From the NCBI GenBank assembly GCA_024500155.1, contig CM044867.1, positions 25,803,632 through 25,867,631 of the forward strand: DNA of 64,000 nucleotides, in the 5' to 3' direction. Positions 11,101-23,374 of this stretch are shown here, piece after piece. The stretch's first letter is position 1; every line of letters begins with the position of its first letter. The stretch is from Chenopodium formosanum (lineage: Eukaryota > Streptophyta > Magnoliopsida > Caryophyllales > Amaranthaceae). The notes below the pieces were generated by a model. That model had not been told where the DNA came from and ran no database searches. It saw only the letters and a program-made list of their open reading frames with translations. A program made the position numbers and the translations under genes.

Positions 11101-14100
11101 ATGATTTTGGATGGTTTGATTTGTTTCCTAATTCAATGGACAGATTATATTATTGTTGCTGATTGATGATGATTAAAGAAGTATGGGAAGCTTGGGATTA
11201 AAACCCCAATGAAAGCAACCATAAAGAAAGGAAATGGGAGGTCAAAGGGGGGAGGGGGATCTGAATATTTTGGGGTCTGATTGTAGGGTCGTTGGGGATT
11301 GTTCGTGGTTGGGGGTGGAGTTATAAGTTGGTTGTCAAGTTGTGGGGGTTTTGAGGTTTGTGGTGGTTGTGGTGGTGGTGGTGGTGGGGGTGGTGCCACA
11401 GTGTTGTTGGCCTAGGTGGTGGAAGGGATTGGAGGAAAGGCCATGGAAGGAAGATGAGGAAGAAAGGAGATTTTTTTTTTTTTTTAATATCAGAATTTGT
11501 GAAATAAAAATAAATAAAAAATTAACCAACGAGAAAGTGACACGTGGATTAAAACCGGCTATAATGAGTTAGGTGACCTGCTAGGGTTGTTGTGAGAGAA
11601 TAAATAGCAAACTTAGGATTATTCAGGGTTAATCAAAAGGTTGGATTATTTTGGGAGAACGAGACAAAGGTTGGATTGTTCATGTGAAATAATCCTAAAT
11701 TAAAAACCCATCCTAAAGATATCTAAACTTTCATGAGTTTCATTTGTTTCATCAATCCTTCCTCTCTTCCTCCATTTCTCTGCTTGTGCACCAATTTCGC
11801 CACCACAATCTTCAATTTCGCCACCCACCACCAATTTCTGGCCGACGAGCAGTAATGCTTCGCGGTTTTAGCAGCAAATGTAGAGAAGGTACTTGTGGAT
11901 AAATCTATGGAGACAAACGACGGAGGAGAGAGAGAATCTAGAGGGCCTATTTTTAGAGAGGATATAAGGTCCTTTTAACAATTTTTGAGGGTATTATCGT
12001 CCAATAAAAGTTTCATTAAATGGGTATAAACAGCTCCCCGAGAAACTGAAAGTAGAAGCTTGGATTTAGAGCTTCTGTTTCTAAGCTCTTTAAGAGCTGT
12101 TTTGGGCTTCTAGAGAAACAGAAATTAGCTGTCCTTGAACCCATGTTTGGCCCAATTTTAGATTCTTTGGCTGAGAAGCACTTGTAGAAGCTAGGCCAAA
12201 CATGCACTTAGACTGCACTAGGTGCATAGAATTTTTCCGTGAAATGATTTTTAATTTCTTTTCCTACATTCATGAGTATCTGCATAGAGAAGAATAATAG
12301 GATCTTAGAAGATTGTCCCTGTAATTCTTTAAGGGAGAGGACAATATTTTTAGCTTTTCTTTTAGCTTATGGAAAGAGGGCCTTTCTTAGCATGGGCATA
12401 TCAGATATTTGGACTCTTTTATCCCCTTTACTTGACTATAAGGTGGACTTCTTATCCTCCTTTATTATCTTCCAATTGTTACTCAAAAACTCATCATCTT
12501 AAAACCAGAAAGATAACTTTCTAACTACTAAGTAAAGATATATCATCTATATAGAATCAAATTTAAAAAGGCAGCTACCATTAGCTAATTTACTTACCAT
12601 AATATGAATATAAGCAGGCTTTATAAAATCCAGAAGACGCTGATAATGAGTGATCATCAACACAGAATTATTTGGTGTCAAAAGACCATTTACTGCTCTT
12701 GCTACATCTTGAAGTGCATCAACATCTAGCCCAGAGTCAATTTCGTCTAGTATGGCCAAGTCAGCCCCCAAAACCTGCAGTTTACAGATGCAACTATCAG
12801 ATTCAGGAATCCAAAGTAAGGGGCCGGTTTAGTAAGTATCTAGGTTCTAGCCTCAGCTTCAATTAACATAAAGAAATAATGAATTAGCATTTTAGAAGAG
12901 ATGAACACAAAAATACAAAATTGTTCTCTGCTACACAAAAAGCATCTCTTCAAATTTATTCATTCACCTAAAATTATTTAATTGTACTCTACACCTTAGC
13001 TGTTTTGAAATTCAAATATCTCTACCACATTGGTCACTAGAGAAATAGAAGACAAAATCAACTGGTTAAGATCAAATTATTAAAACCATCCCCCTAAAAA
13101 GAACAGGAAACAAAATACATCCCTCGCCCTAAAGTAGGACATACCGCAAGCTGTAAAATCTCATTACGCTTCCTTTCTCCACCACTAAATCCTTCATTAA
13201 CATTTCTATTCAGAAAATCCATCTTCATGTTCACCTGATCAAGCTTGCTATATACGTGGCTAAAGAACTGCAAAGGATTGAAAATAAAAAATTAAATAAG
13301 TCTAGAGTTTCACATCATTTTTTCTCTTTCTTCATGGTTTTGTTTAAGAGAAACACATTTTGCCAATATAATTAAACAGAAATCAATATACATTCCCATC
13401 AGTTATAGAATGCACATTTCCACTGTCACTGTTAAACAGGACAAAACTATGTCCTCGCCTTTACGGCTTTACAGCATGATCAGCAAGGTAATCAACAATA
13501 AATATCCAGAAAAATTTAAGGATCAACACATTAGAAAGATTGACAGATCATTCTCTGAGATGAACATGTCTAGCATGATTCAAAGAAGGCAACAGATGAA
13601 ATTTATTATAGCAATAATATTTAAAATACAAAAGTGATACCTCTATAGGACCCAATTCTGGAAGACCAAGTTTTCTTTGTCGAGCATTATATGCCATATT
13701 CAAAAAATCTGCATTGCTCACTCCAGGAATCGCAACTGGTGACTGGAAGCTCATAAACATACCTGAAAGGGACCTTTCCTCTGGATCCATCTCAAGTAGG
13801 TCTTGACCTTTGAAAATCGCAGTCCCTCCAGTAACTTCATAATCTGGATGACCTACAAGAACCTAGAAGATAATAATTTATAAACACATATAAAAATCTC
13901 AAATAAACTAAAATATTGTACAAAATACAGATTTGTAAAGTTGAAAGACAGATTGGGCTTCAACTTCAAGTCAAAGATGCAACAGATAAATGAAATTGCA
14001 TTCTGCCAATTAGATACTTTATTAATTATTGAGGACAAAAACTAACCTTTGAGAATGTACTCTTCCCAGAACCATTCTTCCCCATGATTGCATGGACCTG

Positions 14101-15538
14101 CAAGCAATTACGCAGCATAAGACATGACTATCATGACTTTAGATCTGTACCAGTAGTATATTTAAGTAGGATCCCTTACATGTCTTAAAAAAAAAAAGGA
14201 AAAACTCAACAAAATTGCCTAAATTATACAGAAGTTGGTAGCAATTCAATGCCCATGCTACTTCATCTTTCCCTTATCCAGAAACAAGTCACAAGCTACT
14301 TATGACAAAGTAAGCTCAAAAGAAACTACCGCAAAGATAAGAAACCAAGGCATATTATAACACAAAAAAGTTAATTGTATCAAATTAAATACTCCCACCA
14401 TTTTATTTTTATTTTTTATGTTCTATTCACTTACTGGAGACTCTTGTTTCTAGGAAACTTTGGAAAAAATAGAGTGGGCATGAAAAAAAAAAAAAAAGAG
14501 TGGAATAAGAGTGATGGAGTAAATAGGTTACAATATTATGAGAATATATTAGAATTAACTAACAAACAGGCATATTGGATAGGAGGGTGGAAGGGAAGGG
14601 GAAGCTTCCACACGAAACTACTAGATGAAACTTCAGGGAAAACGAAGCCCTAAATCATCTAAAAGACAGTGACAGAGCCCTTGACTAGCAAATTTTTTTA
14701 CCCAACATTGACGAGGAGCACTTATGCACGCAAGGAACACCCCTTTAGTATATTACCCCACTTCTAATTGATGCAATCACCTCATAATACAACAACACAC
14801 CCTCTTCTCCTCCTCCCAACCCCAACCTAGAAAGTAAACAATATCTTGTTCATCTTATATCTTTCAACGATGTCAATAAAATTCTGCTCAAATTTCATCT
14901 CTATAATTCCAATAATTAAGTATGTACACCAATGAAAAACAGAAGCTAGTATATTCCAATATTTTCAACAATCCTCTAAAAATAATGCTTCCTATAAAAA
15001 TCAGCTACACAAAAAATTTGCGCATAATTACAATTTAAATTCAATCATCATACGTATTAAGGACATTAATTAAACATAAGATAAATTGCATTCCAATTAT
15101 GTTACAGTAAAAAAATATTAACAAACAATCATAATAGTATCGACTTTAAGAAAAACAACCAAAATAAAGACGAACCTCTCCTTCATAAACAGTAAGATTA
15201 ACGCCATTGAGAATCTTTTGTTGAGATTCAGTAATAACAGCGGTAAGATCCTTAACTTCAAGAAGAAGCTTCTTCCCGTCCTTCTCGTTGGCATACGAAG
15301 TCGGAGAGTCAACGGCAACTGCTCCGGCAACCACCGGAGGACGGCGAAGGGATTTCCGGTAGGTGGCGCAGTGGGATTGTGGTATACGAATGGAAGAAAG
15401 TGGACGTAATCTAAGGATTGGCAAAGTTTTTGTGAGGAAAGTAGGGTGAGAGAAGAGATTTGGTGGGTTTAGGGAGGAGGAGGTAGAGCAGTGCGCCATT
15501 GTTGATGTTGTTGTTCCTGCTGCTCCTCCAGTCCACAT
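8110..15538 (-). CDS. ABCI6: ABC transporter I family member 6, plastid SufC-type ATPase
   Basis: SufC is the soluble ABC ATPase of the SufBCD scaffold that builds Fe-S clusters in plastids. Coding exons on the minus strand are 15538..15176, 14097..14047, 13862..13641, 13267..13145, 12774..12598 and 8196..8110, all with GT-AG borders, giving 340 aa; the Arabidopsis orthologue is of nearly the same length. Residues 1 to about 60 are rich in Ser, Thr and Arg and look like a chloroplast transit peptide. Walker A GKNGSGKST lies at 127-135, signature SGGERKR near 240-246, Walker B AILDE at 260-264, and the switch His at 296 (MITHYQ). The start codon is the first triplet after a 5' UTR intron acceptor; a second Met at codon 14 (15499) is an alternative. 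The last intron, 4.4 kb, is swollen by transposons. No break was seen in the reading frame. Confidence 0.93.
8295..8322. repeat. (TG)n followed by G12 tract
   Basis: Short microsatellite TGTGTG... running directly into a run of Gs, in the last intron of SufC. Confidence 0.8.
10046..12207. mobile_element. Harbinger/Tourist-like non-autonomous element in the SufC intron
   Basis: Terminal inverted repeats GGGTATGTTTGGCCAAGCTT (left) and the reverse complement of the right end, GTGCATGTTTGGCCTAGCTT, match at most positions. The flanks are TTA at 10043..10045 and TTA at 12208..12210; a 3-bp TTA/TAA target duplication is characteristic of PIF/Harbinger elements. At 2162 bp it encodes no transposase; about half of it is a second element (10570..11696). 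It sits in the SufC last intron and does not touch the splice sites. Confidence 0.7.
10570..11696. mobile_element. MULE-like long-inverted-repeat element nested in the Harbinger-like element
   Basis: Left arm (10575..10655) and right arm (11610..11690) are inverted copies: AATAATCCAACCTTT on the left answers AAAGGTTGGATTATT on the right, and AATAATCCTAAGTTT answers AAACTTAGGATTATT. AAATTAAA flanks both sides (10562..10569 and 11697..11704). Long inverted repeats with an 8-9 bp duplication point to a Mutator-like MITE. The middle is C-rich CCACCACC on the left and G-rich GGTGGTGG on the right, so even the core is partly a fold-back. Confidence 0.65.
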
Positions 15539-16160
15539 CTGTTAAGGAGAGAAAGGGTCAGAGGAGAAATATTCACTCATAGATATTTTGGAGTAAGGGC
15601 CTGCTCTCGTTGACTGAACTTAGCTGAAGTGAAGTGAACTGAACTAAGCTGAGCTAAGCTGAACTGAAATGAATATTTATAGGAGAAGGAAATTAGGAGC
15701 TGAACTGCGCTGCGCTGAGCTGAATTGAATTTCAACGTAAGAGAACAGGCCCTAATTCTTAGGACAAAATATAAAACTACCCATCCTATGTATCTCAAAA
15801 AAGCAAAATAATCTATAATTTATGATTTAAAAAGCACCCTCCTTTTCAATTAAGCATGGCAGAGAGGAAAAGAGGTCTAAATTCATAATTGAATCCAAAC
15901 ATTAAAGGGTTGTGCAATACATTAGCAACCAAATTTGATTCAAAAAAATCACATAATTTTAGGGATATTTGATTCAACAATCAAATTAGGCTCATGATTT
16001 TCTTTTCTTTTGGTTATGATGGTTTCATAATCTTAGTAATTAGAAGCACTAGTTGAGATTTTGGAACCCTACACTAAATGAACTGACAATAAAATTAAAG
16101 TAGATTAGATGAAAGATAAACCCTAGATTGTGAAATTGATTACAAAAAGAAACAACTTAC
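15539..16160 (-). other. 5' UTR intron of SufC
   Basis: On the minus strand a donor GTAAGT follows the non-coding exon at 16160 and the acceptor AACAG ends at 15539, immediately before the ATG. The intron contains Tourist-like MITE copy 1. The start codon being the first three bases of the exon means that acceptor choice directly decides whether translation can start here. Confidence 0.8.
15597..15752. mobile_element. Tourist-like MITE, copy 1 (SufC 5' UTR intron)
   Basis: Begins GGGCCTGCTCTC and ends GAGAACAGGCCC, with TAA on both sides (15594..15596 and 15753..15755). The TWA duplication and terminal repeat fit PIF/Harbinger-derived Tourist MITEs. The interior is built of CTGAA/CTGAG repeats. 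It lies in the 5' UTR intron of SufC. Confidence 0.8.
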
Positions 16161-16303
16161 CTGAGAAGCTGCTTGAATGGGGATACAAGTATTAATACGT
16201 GAACTGCGCTTCAATGGGGGACGTTGAGTGCGCTTCAATGGAGAACGTCAACTGAGAGAGATAGGGGCGCAAGGCTTAGTTCATCCGCCTTTTTTTATAA
16301 AAT
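16161..16303 (-). promoter_or_regulatory. SufC non-coding first exon and core promoter
   Basis: The minus-strand exon ends CTTCTCAG at 16161 before GTAAGT. A TATA-like TATTTTATAAAA (about 16294..16304) puts the transcription start near 16265. The exon holds two copies of the motif CATTGAAGCGCA in tandem. The same organisation and clearly similar sequence occur at the deacetylase promoter at 61511..61660. Confidence 0.65.
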
Positions 16304-16339
16304 AGAAATAAACCTGTTTTAAAATTACTGTATTTTTCT

Positions 16340-16342
16340 TGG

Positions 16343-16375
<33 letters not shown>

Positions 16376-16480
16376 AGTTTTGACCAATTTCACCTTTTAA
16401 GATTAACTTTTTTTTTCTATGCAATTTGGTGATTGAAGTCAACTTTTTAATGACAAAAGTTAAATTGGGCAAAAAAACTT
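16340..16480 (+). repeat. Dispersed repeat around a poly-A/T tract, copy 1
   Basis: The stretch after an A-run of about 30, containing CAATTTCACCTTTTAAGATT and GCAATTTGGTGATTGAAGTC, is an inverted match to 43010..43171, which reads CACCAAACTGCAATG and AGTTGATCACCAAAAGGTG. The family is not recognised. Confidence 0.5.
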
Positions 16481-16503
16481 AGTCACTTGGGTTTAAAAAC
16501 TTA

Positions 16504-16695
16504 GGTCCTGTTCTCATTGACTGAACTCAACTGAACTGAACTGAACTGAACTCAGCTGAACTGAACTGAACTGAACTCAGCTAAACTGAACTGAACTGAA
16601 ATGAATATTTTATAAGAGAAGGAAATTAGGAGCTGAACTGAACTGAACTGAATTGAACTGAACTGAACTGAATTTCAACGTAAGAGAACAGGCCC
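16504..16695. mobile_element. Tourist-like MITE, copy 2 (upstream of the SufC promoter)
   Basis: Starts GGTCCTGTTCTC, ends GAGAACAGGCCC, flanked by TTA (16501..16503 and 16696..16698). It is the same family as copy 1, with near-identical ends; its inside is an expanded (ACTGA)n array, making it 36 bp longer. Confidence 0.8.
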
Positions 16696-16969
16696 TTAGT
16701 CACCTAAAGGTTAACCAATAGGAATTAAGCTGATTTAATTATAATTATTGATAATATCGAAAACGTCGGTTATTAAAATGACACTTCTGCTCCTTTTGTT
16801 CCCCATTTTCACGCGCTTTATCCTCTTTTGTTTAGAGTAATATATATTCAACTAAAGACAAATACAAAGAATGTTCTCCCCCATTATTTCATCTTCTCTT
16901 CTCTTTTAGACTGAAGTCATATTTGGAAAAGCTTTGCACAAACACTTATAACTTTTACAAAGGTACAAA
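16696..16969. other. Upstream intergenic DNA
   Basis: AT-rich sequence between the Tourist-like MITE and the LTR nest. No gene or motif recognised. Confidence 0.4.
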
Positions 16970-17654
16970 TGACAGGCTAAAGTCGTATCACCTAATCAAA
17001 AGTAATTACCTAAGTCCTCTAACTAAAGTAGATAGGGAAGTAGGGTCGAATCCACAGGGAAACTGGTCTTTCTACTCCTAATTAATTATTATAATCTAAA
17101 TTATTAAGGTAACCAAATTGTTGTTTTTAATATGAAATTATACTACGAGGATTAAGTTTAGGGAGAAAGTCGATAATAAGAAGGCCTAGAGTCATAGGTT
17201 CACCAATAATTAATATTCCGGGATAAAACATAACAATCAATTAATCAACATTGCATCAAATAACATGATTAACAGGCTCTCGCAATTTATTAACCAACAT
17301 AGATCTAACAGGCTCTCGCAATTTACTAGATCTAAGTTCCTATTGAAAATAGCCTTTAATATCAAATTAACATCTGCTCGATTCATCAATTCAATATTGC
17401 TAAACATTCACAATCAAATTACATCTGCTCGATTCATAATCCAATTGCAAAGAATTAAAACAATTCAATACGAAATTATCATGCAATATCAATAATCAAC
17501 AATAATAAATTATCCCCTCATATTCATTATGGATCCCCCTAAACCCTAGAATTAAGCTACTCAGACATAACTAAAACTAAACAAAACATAATAGTTAAGC
17601 AAGACATGAAGGGATTGAATGAATAAAATACAGAGATTAATTAAGAGAGAAATC

Positions 17655-18441
17655 TGAAGGAATTATGTCTTCGATAAGTGCAATTACTAGATATATCAAG
17701 GATCACTATTATGGAGATAATAAGTTCATTCTATTGGGGCGTCATCCTCTGTTGTTAGACTATGAGAGATGATCTTTGGGCTAGTCAAATGGTCCAAAGC
17801 CCTTTAGAATGGATCCTATATTGGTCACACACAAGGGTATTGGGTTAAGCAAGTAAGAGGCCCATTAATGGGCCTCATGAGCAATTAACTAATCATGAAT
17901 TGGATTGGGCTAGCATAGTTAGATTGGAATTAGGTTTTGGACTTTTGACATGGGCTCTTATTTAGAGATGAGATCTATAAATAAGATTCATGCCTAGGGT
18001 TTGCAGTAAGCAGTCATAATTCACACACTGTGAATTTTGACATCAAGGCAACCAATCCCAAAACCCTAATCCTCTCTCCAACTCACGGCCCTCATCCTCC
18101 CCTCACGTCCGCACGGCCGGCCACCCCTTGGTGGCGCGTGTGGTGGTTATCGTGGTGGTTCTTGGTTAGTATGTCTCTCCTCTCCGTAGAAGGTCAATTG
18201 AAGGGTTCAATTGCAACTAACTAGCATTAGTGGAGGTCTTAATCTGTGCCCGTGGACCAAGTAGAGGAATCACGCTTGAGGTTCTTTATCTCCCTTTGTT
18301 CTTGCTCGATCGCACTTGGAATCACGCTTCAAAGGTACAATTATTTGTTCTTTATGTGTTATGCATTAGATCCTTGGATTAGGTACTGTATGAATATGAT
18401 TCATGTTTATTTCCGCTGCGTAGTACCTATAAACTCCTACA
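17655..18441 (+). repeat. Copia 5' LTR
   Basis: Starts TGAAGGAATTATG and ends CTCCTACA. A TATAAATA box lies at 17976..17983. The copy at 25300 matches it almost base for base until the solo LTR interrupts it. Confidence 0.9.
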
Positions 18442-18442
18442 G

Positions 18443-18451
18443 TGGTATCAG
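18443..18451 (+). other. Copia primer-binding site (tRNA-iMet)
   Basis: TGGTATCAG, complementary to the 3' end of initiator methionine tRNA, one base after the LTR end. Standard for plant Copia elements. Confidence 0.85.
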
Positions 18452-18968
18452 TTAGCCTATTGCATTTACGCATATTGCCAATAATTCTTTGATAATCCAC
18501 AATTTTAATTCAATTAGGAGGGAGAAATTAATTTAATTATGGTTCGATTATTATATTTAATGTGATTAAACTTTTGGAATAGATTAAATGCGATTTAATT
18601 ATGCTCAAATAGCCATGAAGAGGACCGAATTATGCCCTAAAATTGTTCAAAAATTTCGAACCATAACCCTAATTTATTCGAAAATTCGAACCTTATTAGC
18701 CTTAAAATTATGAATTTTGATGCTTATTTTGGTTGATTACGTTTTAAATTTGTTTCATAATTTTAATTGGATTGATTTATGCATAAAAATGTTTTATGTA
18801 TGATCATAGATTTAATTTTAAAAGTTAGAATTAAATTAGGATTAATGTTATGATGAACCCTAATTTTAAAGTTGAATGTGATTTAATTTTAATCTTATGG
18901 ACTAATTAAATTTAATTAGGATAAATGTTATTTTAATTAAATTAAAACACACAAAAAAAATTTTAATT

Positions 18969-19322
18969 TGGCCGGCAACCGCGGCTGGGTGGCGCAGCCA
19001 CGGCGGCTGCCGACCAGGTGGTGGTCCAAGAGGGAGGGGAAGGGGAGGGCGGAGGTCCGGTGGCCGTGGACAACAGCGTGCAAGTGTTGCACAGCTGCTG
19101 CGACGGCTGGAGCAGGGCTGCGGCTGCTGCCTTGCGCGGCAGTGGCTGCTGCAAAGCCGCCAGCCACCGTGGCTAGCCAAGGCTAGCCAACCACGGTGGC
19201 CTGCAGCCCAGCAGTAGCAGCTGCCACGCTGCTGCCCTTGTGGCAGTGGCTGCTGTCACGGCAGCCAGCCACCGTGGCTAGCTTCGGCTAGCCAACCACG
19301 GTGGCCGGCGTTGGTGGTTGCG
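18969..19322. repeat. GC-rich island with two tandem hairpin units
   Basis: A sharply bounded GC-rich block within AT-rich Copia DNA. A unit of about 104 bp occurs twice; each ends in an inverted repeat with arms CCACCGTGGCTAGCC and GGCTAGCCAACCACGGTGG (hairpins at about 19164..19199 and 19268..19305). Ala/Pro-rich frames are open on both strands, as expected from composition, so no gene is called. Confidence 0.75.
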
Positions 19323-22300
19323 GTAATTTCAAAAAAAAAAAAACAAAAAAAAAAATTCTGTTTTAAAAAATTATTTCAAGATAATTACGAATTATTTTGG
19401 GATAAAATTGGTTTTATTTTGGATAAGTTAAAATATTTTCAAAATATGATCTTTTATTTTAAAAGATAAAATTGGATTTATTTGGATAAAATCTTTTATG
19501 ATAAAATCAAATATTCAAAAGTTGTTATATTTGATATTATCCATATTTAAGTTGTTAAATTAGTAATTATCCTAAATTAAAGTGGTTAATTATGGATAAG
19601 AATGATTAGGATATTCTGAGCATATTCCAAAAGGATAATAATTGATTTAAATAATGTGATTATCACATAATTATTTTTGGATATAATTGATTTAAAATAT
19701 TATGAATTGGCTAGTAATTAGGATAGAATTTCCTAACTTTGTTAGGATAATCTTTGAGGATAAATATGATTTATCTTTTAAGATTAAAATAAGATTTGAT
19801 TCTATCTCATGACAAATTTAGAATATATGATATTTTATTGATGATCATGAATAATATATGATATTATCTAATTACATTAATTAAAATATGACATATTTAG
19901 ATGCCATGTTTCCTTAATTGTGAACATTCGATGTTGTAGTTTAGGAAAGCATGATGAGTGATTTATTATGTGGAAATTTTATAATATATGATGTTGTTTA
20001 TTGCTATATAATGACTAGTATGGCCCAGTAGATTGCTAAATACGATCTGCGCATCGTGATGTATTTTTGTAATCTTAGTACGGTCTACGAACAGATAAAG
20101 TATTTTGTAATTTTATTTTATTTTATTTAAGTAGTAGATAGAATAGAGTAAAATTACTGGTTGCAGTTAATCCAAGAAGCCCATGAAGTGAAGGCCCAAA
20201 GGAGCAAGGTGGATGCGATCCATGATGATTCAAGTGGGAGCATTTACTTCATTAGTTTTCTTAGGATTAGGGGCCATGCTATGTCTTATTTATGCATTCA
20301 GTATTTTATGCATGTTAGATTTTATTGATGTTTTGTGATGATGCGCTAGAGTTCACTAAATAATCACAACATAATAAATCTAGATCCCAGTAATATTGAT
20401 GCAGCTTTTCCAATTAAAAACCCGAAGAAACCTTCGATCGTTTATGATGGGTCGGCCTCAGCAGAGCGTCATAATATATCTTGGGGAAGTGGGGGTAGAT
20501 CACGTTCTACACTTTTAATTGGTTATATTCAACAAGGTTACCTAAAGATCAGTTTAGAACCTTGAAGCTAAGGGTAATAATTAAACATGTGATGATTAAT
20601 TATTCAACCAAGAATTACAAGAGTTGTAATCAGTAAAGAGTTTACTCACCTTGAAAATGTAATGGTTGATGGCAGGGCCTCAGTCCGGTCAATTATTGCA
20701 CAAATAAAGGATCTTGGAATCACTTAATTCAAGTTGGGATCACTTAAATTGAATAGAGTGCTTTAAAGTTACTAATTTAATTCGCTTATGGTACTTTAAT
20801 TTTAATAAACATAATTGAATTTTGCGTTTACTTATTAGTAACATGTCGTTCTAATTTTATTATTATATTTAATCTCCTCGATTGAAAATAAAGTTGAGAA
20901 ACGTTCTCAAAAAGGTTTAAAAGATAATCCATAAACCTATATTCCAATTTTGCTAAGATTGTTCTAAAAGGCAAGTTTTAGAAATTCATGTCACATGTCT
21001 AAGGTTGGTTTTATTCAAAATGTTTGAGTAAAATACCAACACATCTTCATTTTGAAAAATGTTTCAAGGGATATAATGAGATGAGAGGTACAAAACCTCC
21101 AAAAGACAAGTATAAAAATCCAATAAAATCTCTTATCCTCAATATGATTGAATATAAGAAAGTGATTGGAAATCTCTTTGATCAAAAGTTGATCAAATGA
21201 CAATATTCTTCATCTACTTTATATAGAGTTTAATACTTGATTAAACTCAAATATAAATAATGATATAATAGACTTAGCAAAATCATGAAAAGTGCTTAAA
21301 GTAGTTGAGCAAGGTATCATTTTGAACCTAAGAGAAATGTTCTAAGTGGCTCAAATGGAAAGGTTTAGGAATATATGAGGAATGCATTAAGAAGTTATAG
21401 GCCAAGAAATGCAAACAAGTTGCTACTTCTCAAACTTAGAACTACTTATATGCTAAAAGTTGTTATGAACAACAAATGTTTCAAATTAAATAGACTAATT
21501 CCAATTAATTAGAAACTACCTCATATAGTTGGAAGGTAAAAGAATGGAAATGTTCCAATTTAAGAAGTATACTATAGAAATTGATTTAGCATATTGCTAC
21601 TTCTTGGACATATGATGTCTTGTTTAGATCACTCATTGCACAATCTGGTTGAACTAAAGGAAGAATTTAGCTAAAGGAGGAATAAATCTACAAGTTTAGA
21701 AGCAAATTTTGCTACTTCACAAGTAGAATATACAAGTTTGGAAGCAAAAGTTGCAACTTTACAAGTAGAACCTATATTTCACCTTGCCTTGGTATTGGCT
21801 AGAATTAAATAAATGTTATTCATTCTTGCCATTATCAAAACACCATTCAATGTTGTAATGACTAAGCATCGAAGATTAAAAAACGTGGAATAAATGTTAT
21901 TCTATGCTTCATTGAGTCATAATGTGTTTTGAATTGCTAAATAGGTTTAAAGTTCTATATGATAGAAATAGTTAAACCATTTCTATGTATATAAGTTGTC
22001 TCTAACATGTCAATTAATTCGAATGAAAATGAAAATTGCATGCGAAAGATTCAAAGGGATGGACTTTCAATATCATTAGATTATGAATATATTGATATAT
22101 GTAATTATCATTCTAATTTGAAATTTTGACTAAGTCACCATTTAGAGAAATGATGCTGTGAACTCGAGGTCGAATACATATCGATGTAAGAAAGCCAAAG
22201 GTTCAAAGGGTAGAGACGGACAACGAAACTTTATTTGTGATACGATCACTACTTGTGCTTAGTTGAAGCATAAAAGTGAAAATTTTGAAAAATTCAAAAT

Positions 22301-23374
22301 GTTCAGTATGAAGTTCAGTATCAACTTGACAAGATAATGATTGCATTACAATATGATTGAATTTGTGAAAATTTAAGTCAAGACATGTACTTGGCAACAC
22401 ATTCAAAATATTGCGATATGATCGTAATAATGAGAATTTAAGCCAAGACATTGATAAACATCCAAGAGTTATAAAATCATTTTACAACAAACTCCGAAAG
22501 AAAACCTTGTGAAGTGTTTATGAAGGGAGCTATCAACCTATATGAGATATACTTTGATAATGGATGTAAATTACCTATCTTCCAACCATTGTTCAAGGGA
22601 TATACTTTTAAGATAAGCTACAAAACTAAACAAAGATACATAGGTCAAATCAAAATGTAGCAAAGGCTTCATATGTGATATGGATAAGAAAAGTTCTTAT
22701 TAAGTCTTTCTACAAAGCAAGGAATAAAACATGTATTAAACCGTTTGATGCACGTTCGATTCCTATATAGAGCACAGGGTACTACTACACAACCATACTT
22801 AGCACAAAATGTTTGTTGCTCAAGTAGGTGCCCTTATGGAAATTGTTCCAAAAGGTCAAGTGGGAGTAGTATAAATCTCAAAAGAGTTTGAGAAAAGCAA
22901 CAAACAAACGTGGTTCAAACCATGATTGGTTCACCCTATGCTAAAAGTGTCTCCCTAAAAGGCAAGTGGGAATATAAGAATCTTGAAAAGTTCGAGAGCC
23001 TTGAAAGAGTTCAAGAAAATTGACTTCGAAATTCTTGAAGAAATTCGAGAAGTAATCGAATAAAAGCAACAATATGAGCATGATTCACCTCATGTTACAA
23101 ATGACAACGTGTGGTCTCATTAAGTGTAATGGGATTAATAACCATGTGTCGAAGGTAGTACATTCCAAGTGCACATCCTCAATTGTCGTTTCTCATTGAA
23201 AACTAAACAAAGTTGTTGTATGAGTTTCAATTGTTGCATTCAAACCCACAATGATGACTAGCATATGTAAAACTTAGCCAAAGAAATATGATTTCATATT
23301 GACTAAGAGTTCTAAAATATTTATTTTGGAACATGATGATTATGCAAGTAATAAAGATGATTTGACAAGTTATA

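Larger units (their letters stand above)
18442..23374 (+). other. Copia internal region, non-coding
   Basis: AT-rich DNA between the primer site and the RT remnant. No open frame longer than about 90 codons except in the GC-rich island at 18969..19322. Gag and integrase remnants could not be identified with confidence by eye. Confidence 0.55.

Noticed and set aside
10770..11572. Proline- and valine-rich frames around CCACC/GGTGG repeats
   Set aside because: Low-complexity content of the MULE-like element, open on both strands, no recognisable protein.
18902..19186. Overlapping Ala/Pro/Arg-rich open frames in the GC-rich island
   Set aside because: Frames are open on both strands at once, which follows from the GC-rich repeated composition; no domain and no start context.
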